The notes under the pieces were generated by a model. The model was not told the origin of the DNA, searched no databases, and saw only the letters and a program-made list of their open reading frames with translations. From positions 1-64,000 of the forward strand of contig JBMORW010000033.1 in assembly GCA_049322695.1 (NCBI GenBank): a stretch of DNA of 64,000 nucleotides. The letters run 5' to 3'. Below are positions 24,136-32,016 of this stretch, in pieces. The translations under genes and the position numbers were made by a program. The DNA comes from CALGKJ01 sp049322695 (GTDB lineage Bacteria > Bacillota > Clostridia > Lutisporales > Lutisporaceae). Numbering within the stretch: the stretch's first letter is position 1; the number at the start of each line of letters is the position of its first letter.

Positions 24136-25170
24136 TTAATATGTCACATTTATCACTTTTCTATTGGAGTTGATATCAGCGTCACTCAGAACATCGATAT
24201 GCTCCAGGGCTTTACCTGTGCCGAGTGCTACACAGGAAATCGCCTCCTGAGCAACATAAACAGGAATGCCCGTTCTCTTTGCTATCAGCTTGTCCAGACC
24301 GTGAAGCAGTGAACCTCCGCCTGTCATGACTATTCCTCTGTCGCTTATATCAGCTGACAGCTCCGGCGGAGTCCTCTCCAATACCGAATGTACGGCATCG
24401 GCTATTGTGGCTACAGGCTCTGACAGTGCTTCAAGCATTTCTTCGGAAGTAACTTCAATTGTCTTTGGCAAGCCTGAAATAAGATTTCTGCCTCTGACCT
24501 CCATTTTTACTACCTCTTCTCTTGGGAAGGCAGTTCCAATATTGATTTTGAGTTCTTCCGCAGTTCTTTCACCTATCATAATATTGTGTTTCTTTCTCAT
24601 ATATCTAACTATGGCTTCGTCAAATTTATCTCCTGCAACCTTTATAGAGGTTGATACAACTATACCGCCTAAAGAAATTACAGCAATATCCGAGGTTCCG
24701 CCTCCTATGTCGATTACCATGTTTCCGCTTGCCTTGGAGATGTCAAGCCCTGCTCCTATTGCAGCAGCTATTGGCTCCTCAATAAGTCTGGTGCTTCTTG
24801 CTCCTGCATTATTGGCTGCATCTATTACTGCCCTCTTTTCTACCTCTGTAACTCCACTGGGCACACAGACAACCATTCTGGGCTTGAATAACCTCTTTCT
24901 GCCTACAGCCTTATCAATAAAATATCTTAACATCTTTTCGGTTACGTCATAATCCGAAATGACACCTTCTCTTAAAGGTCTTATGGCTACTATGTTTCCG
25001 GGTGTTCTACCAAGCATGAGTCTTGCTTCTTCGCCAACTGCAAGAATTTTGTTGGTGTTTCTGTCGATTGCTACAACAGAAGGCTCTTTAAGAACTATTC
25101 CCTTACCCTTGATATAAACCAAAACACTAGCCGTACCTAAATCAATACCAATATCCTGCACACCAAACAT
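24136..25170 (-). CDS. mbl: Cell-shape actin homologue Mbl (MreB family)
   Basis: A 344-residue actin-fold protein. Phosphate 1 motif DIGIDLGTASVLVY, phosphate 2 VIDIGGGTSDIAVI, adenosine motif GIVMTGGGSLLHGL. Polymers guide the elongation machinery at the membrane. It is placed between spoIIID and flhO as mbl is in B. subtilis, which supports the Mbl name over MreB. GGAGGT precedes the ATG. Confidence 0.95.
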   Translation of the reverse strand: MFGVQDIGIDLGTASVLVYIKGKGIVLKEPSVVAIDRNTNKILAVGEEARLMLGRTPGNIVAIRPLREGVISDYDVTEKMLRYFIDKAVGRKRLFKPRMVVCVPSGVTEVEKRAVIDAANNAGARSTRLIEEPIAAAIGAGLDISKASGNMVIDIGGGTSDIAVISLGGIVVSTSIKVAGDKFDEAIVRYMRKKHNIMIGERTAEELKINIGTAFPREEVVKMEVRGRNLISGLPKTIEVTSEEMLEALSEPVATIADAVHSVLERTPPELSADISDRGIVMTGGGSLLHGLDKLIAKRTGIPVYVAQEAISCVALGTGKALEHIDVLSDADINSNRKVINVTY

Positions 25171-25307
25171 TTTTTTACCTCCACAATATATTCCTTATAT
25201 ATCAGAATTACTTACAAAAACGCAAACAAATAGTATTTCTATAAAAAAATCAAAATTCCTTCTTAACATTAGATTTTACGACATATTTTTAAAAAATTCA
25301 ATAATGC

Positions 25308-25337
25308 TGCGATTAATCGCAATATTCCAATTAATTG
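25308..25337. promoter_or_regulatory. Two adjacent palindromes upstream of mbl
   Basis: TGCGATTAATCGCA (25308-25321) is a perfect 14-bp palindrome, and CAATTAATTG (25328-25337) a perfect 10-bp one. Their centres are 18 bp apart and share ATTAAT. They lie between spoIIID and mbl and could be an operator; no regulator is identified. Confidence 0.35.
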
Positions 25338-25366
25338 CAGATGCTTGTACAAATATAGAAAATAAT

Positions 25367-25418
25367 TAAGCTCCTTTTCACTGTGTATCACACCTGATAC
25401 AAGCAGCAAATAGGAGCT
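25367..25418 (-). terminator. Possible terminator after spoIIID
   Basis: AGCTCCT pairs with AGGAGCT across an inner GTATCA/TGATAC hairpin. The following minus-strand sequence is only moderately T-rich (TTAATTATTTTC). Confidence 0.5.
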
Positions 25419-25432
25419 GTGCTCTTACGCAT

Positions 25433-25684
25433 CTACAGACTTACTTGATACTTTGCCTTTGTTGCCTTTCCGCCTCTGATGTGTCTCTCAGCCTTATTCT
25501 TATCCATGATCTCCTTCACCTGAAGGGCAACACTCGGATTAATTCTCGGAAGCCTTTCTGTGACATCCTTATGTACTGTTGACTTTGATACCCCGAATAT
25601 TTTGGCTGCATCTCTAACTGTCGTCTTGCTGCTGATTATATATTTTGCAATTTCCAGTGCTCTTTCTTCAATGTAATCCTTCAA
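25433..25684 (-). CDS. spoIIID: Sporulation transcription factor SpoIIID
   Basis: An 83-residue DNA-binding protein of the mother cell during sporulation. The helix-turn-helix TVRDAAKIFGVSKSTVHKDV and the basic C-terminal HIRGGKATKAKY are diagnostic. It begins with TTG (25684) after AAGGGGG. It is downstream of spoIIQ and upstream of mbl, as in B. subtilis. Confidence 0.97.
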   Translation of the reverse strand: MKDYIEERALEIAKYIISSKTTVRDAAKIFGVSKSTVHKDVTERLPRINPSVALQVKEIMDKNKAERHIRGGKATKAKYQVSL

Positions 25685-25819
25685 TTACTACAACCCCCTT
25701 ATTGGTGTCTTTTTACATTAATATGCTTTTTTTTTATTGATTAGAACAGTTGAAATCCAAAGAAAATGTGAAATCCTGCACCTTCATATGGCTTACTGCT
25801 GCCCTATAAACCCATCACT

Positions 25820-26611
25820 TCAGCGTTTAGTTGTCTGCTTTGGCAGATACATCTTAGGGTCTATATTTTTTCCATCCTTCAAAACTTCAAAGTGGAGATG
25901 AGGCTCGTCAGCTATTTCGCATAGAGCAGTTCTTCCTACACCGCTTATAACATCTCCCTTTTTTATCCTCTGTCCGACAGATACAAGGTCAAGCGTGGAC
26001 AAATTACTGTATTTGGTCTGTATACCGCTTCCATGGTCAATAATAATAGTCATTCCCCATTGTGCATCATTTTTTGCTTCTACTACGACTCCATCCATTG
26101 ATGCTCTCACCTGACTGCCTTCCTCAGCCTTTAAATCAATACCTGGATGTGTAGTCCACATTTCCAGAGTTTTTGAGTATACCAGGGTGCTTATAGAAAA
26201 ATCACCGTTTAAAGTTCCGAAAACCGGAAGTACCATTGTTTCCATTTTGTCTGTTTGGAGCTTAGCAGTAGTTTTTGTGTCATTTTTTGCAGAGACTTTA
26301 TTTTTCTGGTCCTTTAATTTTTCAACATCTTTTACAGTGGTAGAATCAGTTTTCGATACTTCAGTTATAGGCAGCTTTTCTTCATTTTCACTGCCATCTT
26401 TGTCAATTACTTCTAGTCCTGTGTCCAGATTGACTTGTGCATTTAGCCCTTCATCAAGTTCATCACCGAGATTCTGCTTCTCCAGCTGAGCTATTCTATC
26501 ATTTACAAAATTTCTATATTGCCATATTCCGCCGGCAACCAGCAAAAGTACTATTAACAATACCGTTACTCGAATATTTCTTCGACTCTTAAACAAATCG
26601 CCAAATTTCAT
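25820..26611 (-). CDS. spoIIQ: Stage II sporulation protein SpoIIQ (M23 peptidase family)
   Basis: A 263-residue protein with one N-terminal membrane helix (residues 16-32), a charged linker to about residue 125, and a LytM/M23 domain. Zinc ligands appear intact: THPGID gives H and D, and PHLHFEV gives HxH. SpoIIQ sits in the forespore membrane and pairs with SpoIIIAH across the engulfment gap. In B. subtilis the zinc site is degenerate, but clostridial SpoIIQ can keep it. Gene order spoIID-spoIIQ-spoIIID supports this over a general M23 peptidase. Confidence 0.9.
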   Translation of the reverse strand: MKFGDLFKSRRNIRVTVLLIVLLLVAGGIWQYRNFVNDRIAQLEKQNLGDELDEGLNAQVNLDTGLEVIDKDGSENEEKLPITEVSKTDSTTVKDVEKLKDQKNKVSAKNDTKTTAKLQTDKMETMVLPVFGTLNGDFSISTLVYSKTLEMWTTHPGIDLKAEEGSQVRASMDGVVVEAKNDAQWGMTIIIDHGSGIQTKYSNLSTLDLVSVGQRIKKGDVISGVGRTALCEIADEPHLHFEVLKDGKNIDPKMYLPKQTTKR

Positions 26612-26732
26612 AATTTACACCTCCGCTAGTATTATTTCCAAGCACTACAAAAATAATACAGGGAAGTACATATTTTTTTCATACATTCAGCATTGCTTTA
26701 TTTTAGCTGCCTATTTGTGCAACTGATATAAG

Positions 26733-27728
26733 CTAATCTCTTACACTTCCATTGAGCAGCTCATAAACATTGACTATCTCTACACCCTTGTAATAGTGCT
26801 TAACAATATCCGTATACAAGTATCCCAGCTTAGCCAACCCATCAGCTCCATATTGGCTCATGCCTATTCCGTGTCCGTTGCCCATTACCCTGAACTTCAT
26901 TATATCGCCTGCATATTCTATCTCAAAGTTTCCCGAGTTCAGCCCCAGTGCCGTTCTGACTTTTTCCCCTTTAAACCGTTTATTCCCGATTTTAATAACA
27001 GTTATTCTTCCTCCGCTGCTTCTGTCTATTATTTCTATTTCTTTTTTTATGTTCTTTGCATTTATTTTCACGCTGCTGTCCAGCTTCTTTATCCTGCTTA
27101 TAAAATCACTTATTTTCATCTCTGTATAAGTAACAAGCTTCGGCGAAGCCTGTTCATATACGCTTTCAACACCTCTGAGGTAAGGAACAACAGATTCCCA
27201 TATATCCTCCGAGTTTTCAGTTCGCCCTCCGCTGGTAGAGTGGAAAACCGCATCTATAAGGTTATCCTGATATACTATAACCTCGCCTTTTGTGCTTTCT
27301 ACAGCCTGCTTCAGCCTCTCCACCTTTTCGCCGCTTAAAGTCCCGATATCAACAAACGCCTGACAATGCACAGAATCAGTGCATACATCCGCTCCTGCAT
27401 GCTGAGTACAGCCCTTTCCTCCAAATGCTCTAATACGCATTACAGTATAAGTGCGTGCTGCGAGACTTTGTGCCTTCAGAGCTTCCATATGAAAGCTTGC
27501 CGGCATTTCTCCCGCAAGTACTGAGAGTATGTAATCCTCAAGATCCATTTCCACTACTTCATTGAGCTTTGAATTATATACCTTTATAGACAAGCTGCCT
27601 TTCATGGTCGTGAATTTTTCATAATCACTGCCGCTTTTTTCCTTTACCTCACAGCTGTCCAACAATATCAGAGGCAGTGTAAATAGCAGGATAAACATCA
27701 GAAGTAAAACAAGTAGTAGTTTGCGCAT
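26733..27728 (-). CDS. spoIID: Stage II sporulation protein D (lytic transglycosylase)
   Basis: A 331-residue SpoIID starting at ATG 27728, after AAGGAG. The in-frame extension upstream to 27806 is translated heptad repeat and is rejected. N-terminal membrane anchor (LLLVLLLMFILLFTLPLILL), then the SpoIID domain with EMPASFHMEALKAQSLAART and the C-terminal GNGHGIGMSQYGADGLA. It cuts peptidoglycan with SpoIIM/SpoIIP during engulfment. It is downstream of murA as in B. subtilis. Confidence 0.95.
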   Translation of the reverse strand: MRKLLLVLLLMFILLFTLPLILLDSCEVKEKSGSDYEKFTTMKGSLSIKVYNSKLNEVVEMDLEDYILSVLAGEMPASFHMEALKAQSLAARTYTVMRIRAFGGKGCTQHAGADVCTDSVHCQAFVDIGTLSGEKVERLKQAVESTKGEVIVYQDNLIDAVFHSTSGGRTENSEDIWESVVPYLRGVESVYEQASPKLVTYTEMKISDFISRIKKLDSSVKINAKNIKKEIEIIDRSSGGRITVIKIGNKRFKGEKVRTALGLNSGNFEIEYAGDIMKFRVMGNGHGIGMSQYGADGLAKLGYLYTDIVKHYYKGVEIVNVYELLNGSVRD

Positions 27729-27753
27729 GTATATGCTCCTTTCATCGAATCGG

Positions 27754-27850
27754 CCGCCAGCTGCCAGCTTATAGCCAATAGCTGCTAGGCTAAGAAAATG
27801 CATCAAAGCCTTTCTTAATCTAGTAACTAGTAGCTAGTGACTAGTGACTG
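27754..27850. repeat. Heptad inverted-repeat element upstream of spoIID
   Basis: Left arm CCGCCAG, CTGCCAG, CTTATAG, CCAATAG, CTGCTAG (27754-27788); right arm CTAGTAA, CTAGTAG, CTAGTGA, CTAGTGA (27820-27847). The centre (AAGAAAATGCATCAAAGCC) lacks CTTCGAAG. A long palindrome begins two bases after the right arm. Confidence 0.85.
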
Positions 27851-27851
27851 C

Positions 27852-27899
27852 AAATAGAATATAGGGATTAGGCATATGCCTAATCCCTATATTCTATTT
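27852..27899. repeat. Perfect 48-bp palindrome
   Basis: The sequence from 27852 to 27875 is the exact inverse complement of 27876-27899, with no spacer (centre GGCATATGCC). TTTT extends it on the plus strand. It may act as a terminator, but it points away from any plus-strand gene. It resembles the murA terminator stem in overall pattern. Confidence 0.85.
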
Positions 27900-28002
27900 T
27901 TATATACAAGCTTATATGACTAAAACAATATAACTCAGAATTCAGCAAATATTTCCCAGGAAATACCGCATTCGACACAAGTCGGCTTTAAAGCCCTGCT
28001 TA

Positions 28003-28042
28003 ACGCTGATTGCTGGAGGCTGGCGGCCGGTGGCCGGTGGCC
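28003..28042. repeat. Heptad array after murA
   Basis: Single-arm array ACGCTGA, TTGCTGG, AGGCTGG, CGGCCGG, TGGCCGG, TGGCC, drifting from the CTG to the CCGG sub-family. It abuts the murA terminator. Confidence 0.8.
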
Positions 28043-28086
28043 AAAAAGAATAGAGGGTTAAGCGCCCGCTTAATCCTCTATTCTTT
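28043..28086 (-). terminator. Intrinsic terminator overlapping the end of murA
   Basis: A 20-bp stem (28045-28064 with 28067-28086, one mismatch/wobble) followed by TTTTTGG on the minus strand. The murA stop codon lies within the first arm of the stem. Confidence 0.85.
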
Positions 28087-29326
28087 CTATATCCGCTCCC
28101 AAGCTTTTAAGCTTTTTTTCAAATTTAATATAACCTCTGTCTATATGATATATGTCCGATATTTCTGTGTATCCTTCGGCACATAGTCCTGCTATGGTAA
28201 GTGCAGCTCCCGCCCTTAAGTCCGTCGCCTTTACCTTAGCGCCGCTCAGTCTGTCAGATCCTTCTATTATTGCACTTCTGCCGTCAACCTTTATCTTTGC
28301 CCCCATGAGCTTCAACTCATTAATATGCATAAATCTATTTTCAAAAACTGTTTCTGTAGCTATGCTGGTACCTCTCGCAACGCACATTGCGGACATCATT
28401 TGAGACTGCATATCCGTAGGAAAACCGGGATATGGCATGGTCTTTATATCAGTGGGATTTAGTGCTCCACAGGCCTTCACCTTTATGGATTTCTCCTGCT
28501 CAGTTACTTCTACCCCCATCTCCTTCAGCTTTGCAGTGACAGGCTTCAGATGCTCCGATACTACTCCCTCTATGAGCACATCGCCTCTAGTGGCAGCTGC
28601 AGCAATCATAAAGGTACCTGCCTCTATCCGGTCAGGTATGGCAGTATGTGAGGTGCCTTTAAGACTTCTTACCCCTTCAATCTTTATTGTATCAGTACCG
28701 GCTCCACGAATAATGGCACCCATGTTATTGAGAAAATTCGCGAGATCTACTATTTCCGGTTCTTCTGCTGCATTCTCAATAGTTGTGACTCCTTCAGCCA
28801 AACATGCAGCCATCATTATGTTTTCAGTAGCGCCTACACTTGGAAAATCAAGATATATGCTTTCTCCCTTCAAGTTCCCGGCATAGGCCTCTATATATCC
28901 ATGCCCGAGAGTTATATTTGCTCCCATTGCTGCAAATCCCTTCAAGTGCAGATCAATAGGTCTTGTACCTATAGCGCACCCACCTGGAAGCGAAATCTTT
29001 ACTCTTCCTATTCTTGCAAGCAGAGGTCCCATTACCAGGAAGGACGCTCTCATTTTTCTTATCAGTTCATATGTAGGCTCGGGATTGTGAAGATTTACTG
29101 CAGTAATAGCTATGGTTTCATCTCCAAGCTCTTCAAAACCCGCACCCAGGGACTTTATAACATCTCCCATTACCTTAACATCTTCCAGGTATGGAACCTC
29201 ATTAAGCACACATTTATCGCCAGTTAAAAGAGAAGCCGCAATAATTGGAAGTATTGCATTTTTTGCACTGCTTACACTTACGGTACCCTTTAGAATGCAT
29301 CCGCTCTTAATAAGTAACTTAGCCAA
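28070..29326 (-). CDS. murA: UDP-N-acetylglucosamine 1-carboxyvinyltransferase MurA
   Basis: A 418-residue enzyme that commits UDP-GlcNAc to peptidoglycan by adding enolpyruvate from PEP. The reactive cysteine (target of fosfomycin) is Cys117 in PGGCAIGTRPID. Other signatures: VSSAKNAILPIIAA at the N-terminus and DLRAGAALTIAGL near the C-terminus. TTG start after AAGGAGG. It is between ywmB and spoIID, the murAA position in B. subtilis. Confidence 0.97.
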   Translation of the reverse strand: MAKLLIKSGCILKGTVSVSSAKNAILPIIAASLLTGDKCVLNEVPYLEDVKVMGDVIKSLGAGFEELGDETIAITAVNLHNPEPTYELIRKMRASFLVMGPLLARIGRVKISLPGGCAIGTRPIDLHLKGFAAMGANITLGHGYIEAYAGNLKGESIYLDFPSVGATENIMMAACLAEGVTTIENAAEEPEIVDLANFLNNMGAIIRGAGTDTIKIEGVRSLKGTSHTAIPDRIEAGTFMIAAAATRGDVLIEGVVSEHLKPVTAKLKEMGVEVTEQEKSIKVKACGALNPTDIKTMPYPGFPTDMQSQMMSAMCVARGTSIATETVFENRFMHINELKLMGAKIKVDGRSAIIEGSDRLSGAKVKATDLRAGAALTIAGLCAEGYTEISDIYHIDRGYIKFEKKLKSLGADIERIED

Positions 29327-29367
29327 GATAGATCCTCCTTGAGTATGTCAGCTGGTGACAATAATTA

Positions 29368-30114
29368 TTAATATTCTACATGTATTAAGGGTGTACCAAT
29401 CCAAATATATGTTTTGCTATCATAGCTGCTGTATCTCATGGCTATTTGCATATTTATTTTTTTTTCATTTGACTCAACAGAATTTTCAATATTGCTGCTG
29501 AAAGCAGAAATACTGTTCATATCATCCGTTTCCATACCTTCAACCTTTCTGGCTTTTACAGCTCTTAAGGCCTTTTGTATCTTACTCTTCATCTCCTTAT
29601 CTGTTAGTTTACCATCAAAGGTGCCAATAACGCATGTGTTAAATTTTAGAAGCTCTCCCTTATCCTTAAGCATAAGCTCAATTTTTTCCTTTTCATTTGC
29701 CAGATCCTCATAGCTCTGGTCTATATAAACATCAACTATAATATATGTTTCGCAGCTTTCTTCATTTTTTAAGGATTCAATTGCAATAGCATAGCTTTTA
29801 TTTTCTTTAGAGGCGTAAACCACCTCTTTATTAATATAATCAGTGTTCTCAGCAAACCTTGATACGCTTTCCTTATCAGGATTGATTTGCAATAAAAGTC
29901 TATCCATTTCAGCCTCAATCTGAGCTGCCGATAAAAATTCCCTGTTTATTCTGCTCCAACAGCTGATAGTGCTTTCCAATACCTCAGCTCCCGTTGCTTT
30001 GAGACTCTCACCCAAAGCATTTTCGATAGCTTCGCTTCCTGCAGCAGCTGCAAATATTAACCCGCAAAGCAATAATAAAACCATAATAAATGTAAATAAT
30101 AGCTTATTTTTCAT
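29368..30114 (-). CDS. ywmB: YwmB family protein (TATA-box binding-like fold)
   Basis: A 248-residue secreted or membrane-anchored protein from the ATG at 30114, after GGGAGGG. The hydrophobic N-terminus (FTFIMVLLLLCGLIFAAAAG) is followed by mixed alpha/beta sequence with SLKATGAEVLESTISCWSRI and a C-terminal MRYSSYDSKTYIWIGTPLI. Position next to murA and character match YwmB, which has a TBP-like fold and no known function. Confidence 0.82.
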   Translation of the reverse strand: MKNKLLFTFIMVLLLLCGLIFAAAAGSEAIENALGESLKATGAEVLESTISCWSRINREFLSAAQIEAEMDRLLLQINPDKESVSRFAENTDYINKEVVYASKENKSYAIAIESLKNEESCETYIIVDVYIDQSYEDLANEKEKIELMLKDKGELLKFNTCVIGTFDGKLTDKEMKSKIQKALRAVKARKVEGMETDDMNSISAFSSNIENSVESNEKKINMQIAMRYSSYDSKTYIWIGTPLIHVEY

Positions 30115-30180
30115 GTAGTTCCCTCCCGTTCTTTCGTTAACTTTTGTTAAAATTATTGCCTCTGCCATGGATTAATATTC

Positions 30181-30222
30181 AAAAAAAAATAAACTGACAA
30201 ATTTTAAATTTATCAGTTTATT
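30181..30222 (-). terminator. Intrinsic terminator after ctfB
   Basis: A ten-base-pair AATAAACTGA stem with internal AAATTT pairing, followed by TTTTTTTTT on the minus strand. Confidence 0.88.
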
Positions 30223-30240
30223 CCAAAATATGTATGAATT

Positions 30241-30906
30241 TTATACTTGCATAACCTTTAAATCATCGGAAATAATCAGTTCGGCTTCTGTTGCAGCTAC
30301 TATTTCTTCCACAGTAGTCTCAGGAGCTATTTCAGTAAGCAGTAATCCTTCAGGAGTAACCTTCATGACTCCCATTTCAGTTACTATCATATCTACTTCA
30401 CCGGCTGCAGTTAAAGGCAGGCTGCATTCCTTCAATATCTTTGGCTCTCCTTTTGCTGTATGCTCCATAGCTATTATAACCTTTTTGGCGCCTACAACAA
30501 GGTCCATTGCACCGCCCATGCCGGGAACCATCTTACCCGGTATCATCCAATTAGCCAGATTGCCCTTCTGATCAACCTGCAGAGCTCCAAGCACTGTAAC
30601 ATCAAGATGTCCTCCCCTTATTATTGCAAAGGAAAGAGCACTGTCAAAGAAAGCTGCGCCATTCACAATAGTAGTAGGCTGCGCTCCTGCATTGACTATA
30701 TCCTTATCCTCTTCACCGGGCTTTGGCGATGGTCCCAAGCCTATAAAGCCATTTTCTGACTGAAGCAGTATGTCAATTCCTTCAGGTAAATAATTTGCAA
30801 CAAGTGTCGGCATTCCAATACCAAGATTTACAACGTCTCCGTCCTTAAGCTCATTGGCAATTCTCTTGACAATGACCTCTCTTTTTCTATCTTTATCTTG
30901 AATCAT
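30241..30906 (-). CDS. ctfB: 3-oxoacid/acetoacetate CoA-transferase subunit B
   Basis: A 221-residue subunit B of a class I CoA-transferase (AtoA/CtfB/ScoB). The catalytic glutamate is in QSENGFIGLGP. GGHLDVTVLGALQVDQKGNLAN and PGMGGAMDLV are family signatures. It moves CoA between acetoacetate (or a similar acid) and acetate or butyrate in anaerobes. Subunit A is upstream in the same direction, but 201 bases away with a heptad element and a palindrome in between, unlike the usual tight pair. Confidence 0.93.
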   Translation of the reverse strand: MIQDKDRKREVIVKRIANELKDGDVVNLGIGMPTLVANYLPEGIDILLQSENGFIGLGPSPKPGEEDKDIVNAGAQPTTIVNGAAFFDSALSFAIIRGGHLDVTVLGALQVDQKGNLANWMIPGKMVPGMGGAMDLVVGAKKVIIAMEHTAKGEPKILKECSLPLTAAGEVDMIVTEMGVMKVTPEGLLLTEIAPETTVEEIVAATEAELIISDDLKVMQV

Positions 30907-30948
30907 ATAATCAAACTCCTTAATATAAGTATTCCCTAAGGGTTTTTA

Positions 30949-31096
30949 GTTGCGGGTTACGAGTGCGCTTTCCAAGCGCTCGAGTTGCGGGTAATAAGTA
31001 TTGCCTCCGAAGCCCGATTAAACAAATCTCGAAACTCGAAACCCGCCATTAAAGAATAATTTGCATATTATTCTTTAATGCACTCGCAACTGATAG
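30949..31096. repeat. Heptad inverted-repeat element between ctfA and ctfB
   Basis: Left arm GTTGCGG, GTTACGA (30949-30962), then a nested 6-3-6 hairpin GCGCTTTCCAAGCGC (30965-30979), then GAGTTGCGG; centre CCTCCGAAG; right arm CTCGAAA, CTCGAAA, CCCGCC (31028-31047). A 14-bp palindrome with a 6-nt loop (31047-31080) and ACTCGCAACTG follow. The first 65 bases nearly match 33226-33292. Confidence 0.88.
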
Positions 31097-31107
31097 CTAA
31101 TGGCTCG

Positions 31108-31752
31108 CTATTCAACTATCACATTCACAAATATGCTTGGTGTCATTACATTGCTTGGGTCTATTTCTCCTACCTCTACCAGCTTTTCGGCTTCTATTAT
31201 TACTACATCGGCAGCTGTTGCCATCAGGGGATTAAAATTCCTTGAAGCTTTGCTGTAAAATGCATTTCCTTTTTTATCTACAATGCTTCCCTTAATGAGA
31301 GCAACATCAGCTTTTATTGGAAGCTCCAATAGATAATCCTTACCGCCAATATTAAGCTTTTGCTTTCCTTCCTCAACCACAGTACCTATTCCGGTAGGAG
31401 TCAGCACTCCACCCAGTCCGGCACCTGCTGCTCTGACTCTCTCAGCCAACGTACCCTGCGGAACAAGCTCTACCTCAAGCTCCTTTTCATTCATCTGTCT
31501 GCCTGTCTCAGGATTTGTACCGATATGTGACACAATAACCTTACTCACGTTTTTATTCACTACCCACTTGCCGACGCCTCTATCGGGAAATGCAGTATCA
31601 TTGCAAATAAGAGTTATGTTTTTTACACCCTTTTCTATTACGGCATCAATAAGCTTTTCAGGACTTCCAACACCCAAAAAACCTCCAACAGCTACGGTCA
31701 TTCCATCCTTTATATATTCCATAGCCTCATCAATTGTTTTTATTTTGTTCAC
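31108..31752 (-). CDS. ctfA: 3-oxoacid/acetoacetate CoA-transferase subunit A
   Basis: A 214-residue subunit A (AtoD/CtfA/ScoA type). N-terminal GMTVAVGGFLGVGSPEKLI is the CoA-binding glycine motif; GAGLGGVLTPTGIGT follows. GTG start after GGAGGTGGAG. Works as a heteromer with the B subunit. The 200-base insert between the two genes raises the question of how equal amounts are made. Confidence 0.93.
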   Translation of the reverse strand: MNKIKTIDEAMEYIKDGMTVAVGGFLGVGSPEKLIDAVIEKGVKNITLICNDTAFPDRGVGKWVVNKNVSKVIVSHIGTNPETGRQMNEKELEVELVPQGTLAERVRAAGAGLGGVLTPTGIGTVVEEGKQKLNIGGKDYLLELPIKADVALIKGSIVDKKGNAFYSKASRNFNPLMATAADVVIIEAEKLVEVGEIDPSNVMTPSIFVNVIVE

Positions 31753-32016
31753 AACTCCACCTCCAAAATTGCATGTATATCCAAAATTGATGTTTCAAAT
31801 ACTCACATTATCAATTATAGTATATCATTCCTACGTTTTCTATATTTTACAAATGAAAACTAAAAATTTAACGAATGTTCAGAAGGGATGTCTCCCATCC
31901 TCTTTAGGAGAGAGTATAAAACAGCTAAAAACTCAAACTTCAGTGGTGGTACAAATCCTCTTCTGAAGCCGTTAAACTTAAGCATAAAGCTTGCTGTTAT
32001 AGCGACTTTAAAAGCT

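Noticed and set aside
27729..27806. N-terminal extension of SpoIID
   Set aside because: The extra residues are translated heptad repeat; the ATG at 27728 has the AAGGAG site and begins the expected membrane anchor.
31753..32016. Small ORFs between ctfA and wecB
   Set aside because: No convincing start site or family; I see only a short AAAAGC/GCTTTT hairpin at the wecB end.
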